A stretch of 64,000 bases of DNA from JACKJK01 sp046159835 (lineage in GTDB: Bacteria > Pseudomonadota > Alphaproteobacteria > Rhizobiales > Tepidamorphaceae): assembly GCF_046159835.1 (NCBI RefSeq), contig NZ_JBJXCY010000001.1, forward strand, positions 186,001 to 250,000, written 5' to 3'. Below, one piece after another: positions 1-7,320 of this stretch (position 1 is the stretch's first letter; each line of letters starts with the position of its first letter). The position numbers and the translations under genes were made by a program. Under the pieces are notes generated by a model, which saw only the letters and a list, made by a program, of their open reading frames with translations, was not told the origin of the DNA and did no database searches.

Positions 1-73
1 TTTTTCAGACCGCTGCCATTTCGTCAAGCGCCGTGTCGCACATGGGTTGGCCGCAACGGGTGAAGGCTTAACG

Positions 74-1180
74 ATGAATTCTGCCTCGACGGCACCGACC
101 GGCATCTTTCCAGCCGACGAGATTTCCGGCCTTCTCAACGAGCGCCACGTGGCCATTGCCGCCCCGCTTGCCGAGAACCAGGTCCAGCCCGCGAGCCTCG
201 ATCTGCGGCTCGGCACGGTGGCTCACCGGCTGCGCGCGTCCTTCCTGCCCGGCCCGACGCGCAGTGTCGCGGAACCGCTGGAAGAGCTTGCCCTGCACGA
301 GATCGACCTGTCGCAAGGTGCGGTGCTGGAAACCGGCTGCGTCTACCTCGTGCCGCTGCTGGAATCGCTGAACCTGCCCGACGACATCGCCGCCGACACC
401 AACCCGAAGAGTTCGACCGGGCGTCTCGACGTCTTCACCCGCGTCATCACCGACCGCTCGCGCGTGTTCGACAAGGTGGCGGCGGGCTACGCCGGTCCGC
501 TTTACCTGGAGATCAGCCCGCGCACCTTCCCGATCCTCGTGCGCACCGGTTCGCGGTTGTCGCAGATCCGGTTTCGCCGGGGCGATGCGCGCCTTTCGGA
601 CGAAGACCTGACGCGGCTGCATGCGCGCGAGACGCTGGTTGCCGCCACCGAGCCGCGCATCGAAAGCGGCATCGCCGTTTCGGTGGACCTGTCGGGACAG
701 GACCAGCTGGTGGGCTTCCGCGCCAAGCGCCACACCGGCGTCGTCGATGTCGACCGTGTCGGCGCGCTGGATGTTCTGGATTTCTGGGAGCCGATCCACC
801 GCGCCCGCGACGCCAAGCTGGTGCTCGACCCGGACGAGTTTTACATCCTTGCCTCGAAGGAAGCCGTCCACGTGCCGCCGGATTTTGCAGCCGAGATGGT
901 GCCGTTCGACCCGCTCGTCGGCGAGTTCCGCGTCCACTATGCGGGTTTCTTCGATCCGGGCTTCGGCCATGCGGCGTCGGGCGGGTCAGGCTCGCGCGCG
1001 GTGCTGGAGGTGCGTAGCCACGATGTGCCGTTCATCATCGAGGACGGGCAGATTGTCGGCCGGCTGGTCTATGAACACCTCGCCGGTACCCCGCCCCAGC
1101 TTTACGGTTCGGGCCTGAAATCGAACTATCAGGGACAGGGCCTCAAGCTTTCCAAGCACTTCCGCGCCTACGAGCGCTGA
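74..1180 (+). CDS. dcd: 2'-deoxycytidine 5'-triphosphate deaminase, long alphaproteobacterial form
   Basis: Cytosolic enzyme converting dCTP to dUTP for dTMP synthesis. The protein is 368 residues, about twice the E. coli Dcd length, as expected for the long family found in alphaproteobacteria, in which two Dcd-like folds are joined. Visible family motifs are QPASLDLRLG near residue 38 and NPKSSTGRLD near residue 115, the latter matching the conserved substrate loop. I chose the ATG at 74, preceded by GAAGG at 63-67; an in-frame TTG at 47 would add nine residues without a clear ribosome site. The gene converges on the radical SAM gene, 21 bases away. The family is well recognised; quaternary structure is not visible here. 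Confidence 0.9.
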   Translation: MNSASTAPTGIFPADEISGLLNERHVAIAAPLAENQVQPASLDLRLGTVAHRLRASFLPGPTRSVAEPLEELALHEIDLSQGAVLETGCVYLVPLLESLNLPDDIAADTNPKSSTGRLDVFTRVITDRSRVFDKVAAGYAGPLYLEISPRTFPILVRTGSRLSQIRFRRGDARLSDEDLTRLHARETLVAATEPRIESGIAVSVDLSGQDQLVGFRAKRHTGVVDVDRVGALDVLDFWEPIHRARDAKLVLDPDEFYILASKEAVHVPPDFAAEMVPFDPLVGEFRVHYAGFFDPGFGHAASGGSGSRAVLEVRSHDVPFIIEDGQIVGRLVYEHLAGTPPQLYGSGLKSNYQGQGLKLSKHFRAYER

Positions 1181-1201
1181 ATCTGGGAAGAGGCCATTTC
1201 C

Positions 1202-2197
1202 TCAGGCCGAGCAGCTTGCCCCGCCAAGCACGCAGAAGCGCGCGCAGTGCGGGTGGTTCAGCTTCACCTTGCCGTTCTCGAACGAGCCGCCATCGGCACC
1301 AAGCGAGGCTTCCAGCGTCGCGCCCATCTCGAAGGCTTCGTCGTAGGGCAGCAGCGTGCAGGGCAGAACCGTGGGCTGGTCCGCGCCCTTGCGCTTCACC
1401 ACCATGCGGCTCGATGCACACATGACCGATGATGGCGACTTGTCGAGGATGCGCCAGCAGTCGGTGGTGATCTCCGGCACGTCGAGCGTCTCGTCCATTT
1501 CGGGAAACAGCACCGTCATCGCCGGGTCGTGGGCGTCGATGTCGAAACCGTACTCGGCAAACAGTTTCGCGTAGCCCGCGCGGCCCGCATCCATCGTCTC
1601 GCCCCAGCAGGTGCGACCGGCGACCGCGAGCCGGAAGCCGTTATCGCTCAGCCACGTCATGCCGGCGATGGAGCGCGTGAACGCGCCCTTGCCGCGCTCG
1701 TCGTCGTGGAGTTCCGCCGAGTGGTGATCGAGGCTGACGCGCAAGGTGAGCTTGCCGGCCAGCGGCTTCAGCTTCAGCAGCCCTTCGCGCAGGCGCGGGC
1801 GCATCATCGGCTGCATGGCGTTGGTCAGCACCAGCACCTCGAAGCCGCGTGATAGCGCGTCCTCCAGCATGGCGAGGATGTCGGGGTTCATGAACGGCTC
1901 GCCGCCGGTGAACCCGATCTCGCGGGTCCGCAAGTCCAGTGCCGCGATCTCGTCGAGATAGGCGGCAACCTCCCCGGCGCTCATGTAGACGAGGCGGTCG
2001 TTGGTCGGGCTCGATTCGATGTAGCAGTTGCGGCAGGTGATGTTGCAGAGCGTGCCGGTGTTGATCCACAGCGTGTCGAGATGATCGAGGCCGACGCGCG
2101 CCCGGGTGTCGCCCTTGGCGGTCACGTCCGGGTCGCGGAACTTCGCCGGGTCGAGGCGCTCCGCGTGCAGGCGGCGTTCGGATTCAAGATCGTTCAT
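1202..2197 (-). CDS. radical SAM protein, function unknown
   Basis: The 331-residue protein has the radical SAM iron-sulfur motif CNITCRNC (CxxxCxxC) near residue 52, followed by IGFTGGEPFMNP, the typical SAM-binding GGE segment near residue 98. It should therefore bind a 4Fe-4S cluster and cleave S-adenosylmethionine. A second set of cysteines lies in the C-terminal part, including CARFCVLGGASC at the very end, which may hold an auxiliary cluster or be redox active. The start is the ATG at 2197. It stands alone between the deaminase (convergent) and an ion channel gene (same strand, 112 bases upstream). I cannot name the substrate; similar single-gene radical SAM proteins occur across alphaproteobacteria. 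Confidence 0.8.
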   Translation of the reverse strand: MNDLESERRLHAERLDPAKFRDPDVTAKGDTRARVGLDHLDTLWINTGTLCNITCRNCYIESSPTNDRLVYMSAGEVAAYLDEIAALDLRTREIGFTGGEPFMNPDILAMLEDALSRGFEVLVLTNAMQPMMRPRLREGLLKLKPLAGKLTLRVSLDHHSAELHDDERGKGAFTRSIAGMTWLSDNGFRLAVAGRTCWGETMDAGRAGYAKLFAEYGFDIDAHDPAMTVLFPEMDETLDVPEITTDCWRILDKSPSSVMCASSRMVVKRKGADQPTVLPCTLLPYDEAFEMGATLEASLGADGGSFENGKVKLNHPHCARFCVLGGASCSA

Positions 2198-2309
2198 GCG
2201 TGGTGCGGCCCCGTGCTTGGAATATGCGCGAAGCTATCACAGTGCCGACTTGTGAAAGATAGTCCGTAGCGCACACGAACCCATCACGTTCGCTTTATTG
2301 TCCGCGTGT

Positions 2310-3170
2310 TCAGCCGCTCTTTGGCTGGTTCTTGCGCGTTGCGGAGATGAGTTGGCGCAGCGACAGGATTTCCTTGCGCAACTCGCGCACCTCCTCGTGC
2401 AGTGCCGTCGTCCCCACTTGCAGCGCCTCGCGCTCGGCATGTGCGGTGTCCTCGTGCTCGCTCTGCATGGCGTTGACGATGATGCCGATGAACAGGTTCA
2501 GCACCGCAAACGACGTGACGAGGATGAACGGCACGAAGAAGATCCACGCCAGCGGATGCTCGTCCATCACCGGGCGCACGATGCCCATCGACCAGCTTTC
2601 CAGCGTCATCACCTGGAACAGCGTGTAGAGGCTCGCGCCGATGGAGCCGAACCACTCCGGGAACGTCTCGCCGTAGAGCTTCGTCGCCATCACCGAGAAC
2701 ACGTAGAAGACCAGCGACAGCAGCAGGATGATCGAGGCCATGCCGGGCAGGGCATAGACCAGCGCGCCCACCACGCGGCGCAGCGACGGCACCACCGATA
2801 TCATCCGCAACACACGCAACACGCGCAGTGCGCGCAGCACCGAGAAGTTTTCCGTCGCCGGAATCAGCGCGATGGAGACGATCACCAGATCGAAGATGCG
2901 CCAGGGCCCGCGAAAGAAATCGCCGCGATAGGCGAACATCTTCAAGGCCAGTTCGGCCACGAAGATGGCGAGGATCGCCCGGTCGAGGAAAACCAGCAGC
3001 GGCCCGAAATTCTCCATCGCCGTCTTGCTGGTCTCGAGACCGAGCGTGATGGCGTTGATGATGATGAGGACCATGATCGTGCGGTCGAACCGCGGGTCCT
3101 TCAGCATCCGCAGGGCGCGGCCGTGCAAACTCATGTCAGGGTCCTGGGGGGCGGGTTCTGGTTCGCTCAT
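2310..3170 (-). CDS. voltage-gated sodium channel (NaChBac/NavAb type)
   Basis: This 286-residue inner-membrane protein has the six-helix layout of a single-domain bacterial sodium channel. The S4 voltage sensor shows arginines at every third position (R113, R116, R119, R122 in RALRVLRVLR). The pore loop holds TLESWSM at residues 189-195, matching the high-field-strength sodium selectivity filter of NaChBac/NavAb-type channels. S6 (about 215-240) is followed by an acidic stretch and a C-terminal heptad-rich coiled coil (about 250-275), which in this family holds the tetramer together. The homotetramer would admit sodium on depolarisation. It is not in an obvious operon. Confidence 0.9.
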   Translation of the reverse strand: MSEPEPAPQDPDMSLHGRALRMLKDPRFDRTIMVLIIINAITLGLETSKTAMENFGPLLVFLDRAILAIFVAELALKMFAYRGDFFRGPWRIFDLVIVSIALIPATENFSVLRALRVLRVLRMISVVPSLRRVVGALVYALPGMASIILLLSLVFYVFSVMATKLYGETFPEWFGSIGASLYTLFQVMTLESWSMGIVRPVMDEHPLAWIFFVPFILVTSFAVLNLFIGIIVNAMQSEHEDTAHAEREALQVGTTALHEEVRELRKEILSLRQLISATRKNQPKSG

Positions 3171-3323
3171 CGGGGGATTCTTGAAGGGCTGGGAGGTTTC
3201 GATGACATGTGGTCAATGCCTGCCCGCCGTCAAGCGGATCGGTCCGGCACAGGATACATGCAGCCGCTGTCGCGCGCGCCACTTGTGCGAGGCGGGCCAA
3301 ACCGCGTAAATGGCGTTTCCGGC

Positions 3324-3398
3324 GCGGGCGTAGTTCAGAGGTAGAACGTCAGCTTCCCAAGCTGAATGTCGTGGGTTCGATTCCCATCGCCCGCTCCA
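3324..3398 (+). tRNA. tRNA-Gly, anticodon CCC
   Basis: Cloverleaf is complete by eye: acceptor stem GCGGGCG (3324-3330) pairs with CGCCCGC (3388-3394). The anticodon stem TCAGC/GCTGA encloses the loop TTCCCAA with anticodon CCC at 3356-3358, and the T-loop is TTCGATT. The discriminator T and an encoded CCA end at 3398. It reads GGG glycine codons. It lies nine bases before the stop of the convergent hypothetical gene. Confidence 0.97.
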
Positions 3399-3406
3399 GC
3401 CGGTCC

Positions 3407-4456
3407 TCACCCGAAAATGCGGCGCAGGGTCCACACCCCGAAGCGCGAGATCATCCACGCCGCGCTGACGAGCCAGATGATGGCCGAGATCATCCACATG
3501 GTCGCGGTGGTGGCGATGGATGCCAGCGACAGCGCCGCGCCGCCGAGCACCGCCAGCACGCCGCGCGTGCGCCGGCCGAATGTCTTGGAGACACGCGCCA
3601 CGCGCTGGATATCGCGGGCGGAATCTGCACTTTCCAGCACCTGCAGCGTGCCCCGATAGCCGGTGTTGCGGCCAAGCGTCGAAACATCGTCGCCGAGCTG
3701 GCGAAGCGCGCGCGCAGGGCCGGGCTTGAGCATCAGCCGCGCGCTGCGCTGGGCGGCAACGAGATCGAGCTTCTTCAGCGAGCCTGTCATGGAGCGCAGC
3801 GCGCTCATGTCGACGGCGTTCCGGCCAAGCCGCGTCACCTGCTTCGTCAGGGTTGGCGACAGCCTGCGCGTGCGGTGAACGACCTTCACGGTCGACATGC
3901 CGGCCTTGGCGGGCGCGGCCGCGCCAACGGTCAGCAGCGTGGCCGCGGTGAGCGTGACGCCGACGGCGGCGAGGCCAATGGTCAGGTGGTCGACCGGCTC
4001 GCCCTTCTGGTGATGGCGCGCCTGCACCACGAGGTCGCGGATGTCGCCGTAGCCGGTGAGGTCGGCGGCAATCGCGCCCGCCAGCGCCGCCTCGCTGTCG
4101 GCCTTGCCGGAGACGAAACCGTTCCAGGCTTCCTCGGCCTTGCGGTCGTCCTTGGCGGCGGCAACGAGCGCCGCGTGCGCCTTCAGCTTGCCAGGCAGCT
4201 GAATGTCGCGGGATTCGCCAAGCTCGATGATGCTCTGCGCCAGTTCCGGATCGTCGGCTGCCAGCGCGCGCTGGATGGCAGTTTCGTACGTCTCCGGCTT
4301 GAGGCTGGCGAGCTGGTACTCGGCGACGGCCTCGGGCGCGTCGCGCTCGCGCATCAGTTCGCCCGCGCGCCAGCCTTCCGGCAGCACGAAATACGCCGTA
4401 CCGACCAGCACGGGCAGAGCGACAAGGGCTACGCGAAGACGTGGCACGTCAGCCAA
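3407..4456 (-). CDS. hypothetical membrane-anchored protein
   Basis: A 349-residue protein I do not recognise. It begins with a hydrophobic segment (about residues 8-24, VALVALPVLVGTAYFVL), then an alanine- and charge-rich helical region (about 30-150). A second hydrophobic stretch lies around 160-185, and a strongly hydrophobic C-terminal pair of helices (about 295-340) ends in basic residues. The middle part is arginine- and lysine-rich. The predicted start is a TTG at 4456; a GTG three codons on is an alternative, and neither has a good ribosome site, so the first residues are uncertain. It runs towards the tRNA-Gly gene and away from the small membrane protein/SCO pair. Confidence 0.6.
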   Translation of the reverse strand: MADVPRLRVALVALPVLVGTAYFVLPEGWRAGELMRERDAPEAVAEYQLASLKPETYETAIQRALAADDPELAQSIIELGESRDIQLPGKLKAHAALVAAAKDDRKAEEAWNGFVSGKADSEAALAGAIAADLTGYGDIRDLVVQARHHQKGEPVDHLTIGLAAVGVTLTAATLLTVGAAAPAKAGMSTVKVVHRTRRLSPTLTKQVTRLGRNAVDMSALRSMTGSLKKLDLVAAQRSARLMLKPGPARALRQLGDDVSTLGRNTGYRGTLQVLESADSARDIQRVARVSKTFGRRTRGVLAVLGGAALSLASIATTATMWMISAIIWLVSAAWMISRFGVWTLRRIFG

Positions 4457-4585
4457 TCCGTTTCGTCTGTTTCAAGGGGCAGGGCGCGCCGAACACGAAG
4501 GGAGGCGGCATCCTGACCAAGCCTTGTATCGGGCGATTTTGCCGCAAGTGTGACCTTCCGTCACTGAAGGAAGACATGTGTTGCG

Positions 4586-4615
4586 TTGGACCGCACGGCT
4601 TCCCCCGCATATATT
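4586..4615 (+). promoter_or_regulatory. probable sigma-70-type promoter for the small protein/SCO unit
   Basis: TTGGAC at 4586-4591 and TATATT at 4610-4615 are separated by 18 bases, a reasonable housekeeping promoter. A perfect 8-bp hairpin (GAGGCGCG-TTG-CGCGCCTC, 4631-4649) lies in the predicted leader before the ATG at 4667. Confidence 0.45.
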
Positions 4616-4666
4616 GAAGGCTGGAAACCCGAGGCGCGTTGCGCGCCTCAGCAACCTGGACCGATC

Positions 4667-4852
4667 ATGGCCGAGACCACCCAGCACGGCACGAACATCG
4701 AGGCGCAGGAGGCGGGCGAAAGCCGGCTCGCCGCTTACGTGTTCTATGCCGGCATCGCCCTGCTGGTGGTCGCCGGCGTCGCGGGCTGGTTTGCGATGGG
4801 TCCCACCCTGTTCCACCTCATGGCGACGGGCATCGGCTGGCTCTGCATGTAG
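4667..4852 (+). CDS. small single-span membrane protein upstream of SCO
   Basis: A 61-residue protein with a polar N-terminus, one clear membrane segment (about residues 26-44, rich in Val, Ala, Gly and Leu) and a second short hydrophobic C-terminal stretch ending in cysteine-methionine. I chose the ATG at 4667. A longer reading from 4586 would start inside the predicted promoter and be translated through a GC hairpin. It precedes the SCO gene by 44 bases on the same strand, so the two are probably co-transcribed. The position suggests a link to copper delivery or oxidase assembly, but this is inference from context only; no family is recognised. Confidence 0.6.
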   Translation: MAETTQHGTNIEAQEAGESRLAAYVFYAGIALLVVAGVAGWFAMGPTLFHLMATGIGWLCM

Positions 4853-4896
4853 CCGCCGGCTGCCGTCTCGGACATTCACGAAAGCGGGACGCCCCC

Positions 4897-5502
4897 ATGC
4901 GCGCGCAAAGAACCATCACGCTGCTGGCCTCCGTGCTGATCGCGCTGACAGGCGCTTTCGCGCTCTACAGCATCTACCTCATCACCATGGGCAAGGACGG
5001 AAGCTCGGTCGCGACCGATGCCGGCATCTCCATCGGCGGGCCGTTCTCGCTCATCGATGACGAGGGCAACCGCGTCACGCAGGCCGATTACGAAGGCCGC
5101 GCGCACCTGGTCTTTTTCGGTTTCACCCATTGCCCCGACATCTGCCCGACCAAGCTGTCGGAAGCGACCACGGTGCTTGAGGAACTCGGCAAGGATGCCG
5201 AAAAGCTCGACGTGCTGTTCGTGACGGTTGATCCCGAACGCGACACGCCGGAAGTGATGAACGAGTATGTCGGCTACTTCCATCCGCAGGTGACCGGCCT
5301 TACCGGCACGACCGAAGAGGTCGCCGACATGGCGCGCGCCTATCGCGCCTACTTCAAGAAGGTGCCGCTGGACGACGGCGACTACACCATGGACCACTCC
5401 ACGGTGGTCTACCTGTTCGATCATGACGGCAATTTCGTCGGCCCGGTCTCCCTCGACCGCGACCCGGCGGAGGTCGCGGAGTCCCTGCGCGGCTACCTGT
5501 AG
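4897..5502 (+). CDS. SCO1/SenC family copper chaperone
   Basis: A 201-residue membrane-anchored periplasmic thioredoxin-fold protein that delivers copper to, or reduces, the CuA site of cytochrome c oxidase. The N-terminal segment (about residues 6-28) is a signal anchor. The family copper motif is present as THCPDICPTKL (CPDIC, two cysteines four apart, about residues 78-82), and the third ligand is the histidine in MDHSTVVYLF near residue 168. The length is normal for the family. The last ten bases overlap the stop end of the interrupted glycosyltransferase gene on the other strand. It lies far from the cbb3 oxidase gene at the right edge of the window. Confidence 0.9.
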   Translation: MRAQRTITLLASVLIALTGAFALYSIYLITMGKDGSSVATDAGISIGGPFSLIDDEGNRVTQADYEGRAHLVFFGFTHCPDICPTKLSEATTVLEELGKDAEKLDVLFVTVDPERDTPEVMNEYVGYFHPQVTGLTGTTEEVADMARAYRAYFKKVPLDDGDYTMDHSTVVYLFDHDGNFVGPVSLDRDPAEVAESLRGYL

Positions 5503-6158
5503 GCGACGCGCGCCGGGCGCTTGCGCCGAAGCGCAACGGGCGCATTGGCCCGTGCGGTGCCGTGCTCCGTCTTCGCCCAGAAGTGCGGTCGCCGCACCAG
5601 GTCGAATGCCGCGAGAATGAAGGCCACCGCAGAAAGCAGCCAGTAGAACGGCGTCAGCACAAGGTGCGCCGCCAGCCCGCCCATGGGGCGGCGGTAGGTG
5701 CCGACGCCAGCGCACAGCAGCGCGGCGATGTAGCCGAAGACGAGATTGGCTGAGGCAATCGCCGCGACGGTCGCCGTCAGCGGATCGCTGCCAGCCAGGA
5801 AGATGCCGCTGCGCGCCTGCCAGATGACGAAACCGATGGCCGCCGGGTGCAACAGCGGCGCGGTCAGGTTTGCCACCACCGTGCCGATGAAGCCGAAGCC
5901 CGCGATGGGGCCAAGGTCGCCGGCAAGCTTCAGCGGATTTCGCATGTGGACGAGGAAGGTCTGCATCCAGCCCTTCATCCAGCGGGTGCGCTGCTTGGTC
6001 CAAGCAATGAGGCCTGCGGGTGCTTCCTCGAAGGTGGTTGAATCGATCACCCCGACGCTGAACCCCAGCCGTGCCAGCCGCACGCCGAGATCGGCGTCTT
6101 CCGTCACGTTGTACGGGTCCCAGCCGCCGGCCTCGCGCAGCAGGCTGGTGCGGAAGTG
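5493..6158 (-). pseudogene. family 2 glycosyltransferase, 3' part (interrupted by the IS)
   Basis: C-terminal portion, 218 residues, of a processive family 2 membrane glycosyltransferase whose front part is at 9561-10669. It carries the acidic EDADLG motif and the QRTRWMKGW (QxxRW) motif typical of cellulose-synthase-like enzymes, then four or so membrane segments. The reading frame resumes just after the element's end, at the duplicated target 6151-6158. Joining the two parts with one target copy gives 1767 bases, or 588 residues plus a stop. A short ORF could start inside the element (ATG at 6164), but it would lack the nucleotide-binding half and should be inactive. The damage looks recent: no other frameshift is seen in either part. 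Confidence 0.9.
6151..6158. repeat. left 8-bp target site duplication
   Basis: CGGAAGTG directly flanks the left terminal inverted repeat and is repeated exactly at 9561-9568. Eight bases is the usual duplication length for the IS1595 family. Confidence 0.93.
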
Positions 6159-6184
6159 CGGCATTAGGTAGCAAACGCACCAAC
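6159..6184 (+). repeat. left terminal inverted repeat
   Basis: 26 bases beginning CGGCATTAGGTAGCAAACGC and ending CACCAAC, perfectly inverted at 9535-9560. From memory, ends of the form CGGnnTT are characteristic of the ISNha5 subgroup of IS1595, whose members often carry passenger genes; this fits but was not checked. Confidence 0.93.
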
Positions 6185-6257
6185 GTTACGGCCATGCCTC
6201 CCCTTCCCAGAAGGTGAACAAATCGGCATCCTGATATGGATACCCCTCACAACTGCT

Positions 6258-6276
6258 TGACTGCCATCACGAGTCA
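6258..6276 (+). promoter_or_regulatory. inverted repeat upstream of the left passenger gene
   Basis: TGACT-N9-AGTCA at 6258-6276, 16 bases before the ATG at 6292, overlapping a possible TTGACT -35 (6257-6262). It could be an operator or part of the promoter; no regulator is identified. Confidence 0.3.
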
Positions 6277-6291
6277 GTCTAGACGGGTCGG

Positions 6292-6819
6292 ATGGATATC
6301 AACATTATCAAGCTCCGCCGACATGAAGTCAGCCGCGAACTGGAGCGGCTTGAGAAGCGCATCACTGCGCTGCAAAGCGAGTTGGAAGAGCTGACTGTTG
6401 CCGAGCGAGTCATTGCGCGCCTGAGTGGAGAGGATGGGCGAGCGGCTGGCTCGCCAGACGAACCGGAATCGTCGCCGTCAGTTGGCGATGATGCGGGTGG
6501 CACGCAGATGACGGTCCGCGCCATGATAAAGGAAGCGTTGTTCGACGCGCGACAGCGGGGGCTTCCTGGTTTGGCTCCGCGTCACATCCGAGATTACATC
6601 GCTCATCACTATCACAGAGATGTTGGGCAGCAGATCAATACGACCGCTTCGCGCATGTGGCGGGAGGTCGGAGAGATTGAGAAGGACGAGAGCAGCGGTT
6701 TGTTCTCGCTCCCCTCAAAAGAAAAGCCTACTGGCCAAGAGTCTGTCGAGGACCGGCCAGTAGGCTTGTTTTCCAATCCCGCGCAGGGCCGTGAAGCCGG
6801 TCCGGGAGGTGGTACATGA
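6292..6819 (+). CDS. IS passenger: coiled-coil plus winged-helix-like protein
   Basis: A 175-residue protein of unknown function. Residues about 1-45 form a strongly charged amphipathic coil (ELERLEKRITALQSELEELT). A low-complexity linker (about 46-75) follows, then a helical segment (about 77-140, TVRAMIKEALFDARQRG through the TTASRMWREVGEIEK segment) that looks like a small winged helix. The last 35 residues are low complexity and are encoded across a perfect 13-bp hairpin (6724-6767). It reads inward from the left end and has the same plan as the gene reading inward from the right end. It probably acts in the element's own regulation or transposition, but this is inference. Confidence 0.65.
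   Translation: MDINIIKLRRHEVSRELERLEKRITALQSELEELTVAERVIARLSGEDGRAAGSPDEPESSPSVGDDAGGTQMTVRAMIKEALFDARQRGLPGLAPRHIRDYIAHHYHRDVGQQINTTASRMWREVGEIEKDESSGLFSLPSKEKPTGQESVEDRPVGLFSNPAQGREAGPGGGT
6724..6767 (+). terminator. 13-bp hairpin, terminator-like, inside the 3' end of the left passenger gene
   Basis: AAGCCTACTGGCC (6724-6736) and GGCCAGTAGGCTT (6755-6767) are perfect inverted repeats with an 18-base loop, followed by GTTTTCC. The open frame runs through it, so either it is a coding-embedded terminator or the true protein is shorter. Confidence 0.4.
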
Positions 6820-6954
6820 CAACAGCGTAAACCCTTGTCATGGGTTCCCTGCCATCGCGTGAGGCGATGGCGGGGGATCGGCGGGGGTAGCAGGTTCGCC
6901 GGAGGGGACCCTCATCAAGTTCCGCCGGTCGGTTCGATTCCGACTACGTCCACC
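6811..6954 (+). ncRNA. candidate structured RNA with a tRNA 3'-half-like end
   Basis: Between the left passenger gene and the XRE gene lie several strong pairings: CATGACAA (6815-6822) with TTGTCATG, a hairpin GCCATCGC-GTGAG-GCGATGGC around 6851-6871 extended by CCC/GGG, and CGGCG with CGCCG around 6879-6901. Next comes a segment with tRNA 3'-half geometry: loop CTCATCA (6911-6917), five variable bases, a perfect T-arm GTCGG-TTCGATT-CCGAC (6928-6944), then TACGTCC-A-CC. The 5' acceptor and D-arm do not pair, so it is not a functional tRNA. It may be an RNA element of the IS or an old attachment-site relic. Confidence 0.4.
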
Positions 6955-7002
6955 TATACAAATGCATAATGCGATTTGCGTATTTCGTCAAACCGGCTCC
7001 GC

Positions 7003-7212
7003 TCAGGCGGGGCCGGTGATTCCGTTCTCGGTAAATGAGATTCCATGCGCTTCCAGAGTACCTTGAATAGCACTCAGATTATTCGCAATCGGTGTTCTCC
7101 GCTTCTTCTCGTAGTCACGCACAGTCGATAGCGAGACGTTCGCTTTCTCCGCCAATTGGGATTGCGAAATGTCCAGCCAACCGCGCGCTGCTCTGCATTG
7201 TTCCGGTGTCAT
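7003..7212 (-). CDS. XRE-type helix-turn-helix mini-regulator of the IS
   Basis: A 69-residue protein consisting almost only of an XRE/Cro helix-turn-helix: MTPEQCRAARGWLDISQSQL, then AEKANVSLSTVRDYEKKRR, with the recognition helix around SLSTVRDYEK. The ATG at 7212 gives the canonical XRE start; a GTG at 7221 adds three residues. It is divergent from the transposase, 108 bases away. Two 15-bp palindromes in the gap (7251-7265 and 7298-7312) are the natural operator candidates. The likely job is repression of the transposase and of itself, keeping transposition rare. No ligand domain is present. Confidence 0.75.
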   Translation of the reverse strand: MTPEQCRAARGWLDISQSQLAEKANVSLSTVRDYEKKRRTPIANNLSAIQGTLEAHGISFTENGITGPA

Positions 7213-7250
7213 GCATGTCACATAGCGACCTGAATTATTTTCGTCAAGGC

Positions 7251-7265
7251 CAACGTAAACCGTTG
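7251..7265. promoter_or_regulatory. candidate operator 1 of the XRE regulator
   Basis: CAACGTAAACCGTTG: inverted half-sites CAACG/CGTTG with five bases between, 39 bases upstream of the XRE start codon in its divergent promoter region. Confidence 0.5.
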
Positions 7266-7297
7266 ACGTCGGTTATTTCAACCATTATGTATCAGGT

Positions 7298-7312
7298 CAA
7301 CGATAATCGTTG
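7298..7312. promoter_or_regulatory. candidate operator 2, just before the transposase start
   Basis: CAACGATAATCGTTG is a perfect palindrome with the same half-sites as 7251-7265. It ends eight bases before the transposase ATG at 7321, so a bound protein would block ribosome-site transcription and initiation. Confidence 0.55.
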
Positions 7313-7320
7313 GCTTGGTG

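Noticed and set aside
2298..3344. A 348-codon open frame on the forward strand opposite the sodium channel gene
   Set aside because: It is the high-GC mirror of the channel gene: full of His, Arg and Gln, no family-like motif, and the reverse-strand frame has clear channel signatures.
6881..6954. A full tRNA-Met/Ile gene inside the IS
   Set aside because: The 5' acceptor and D-arm positions do not pair with the 3' side; only the 3' half is tRNA-like.
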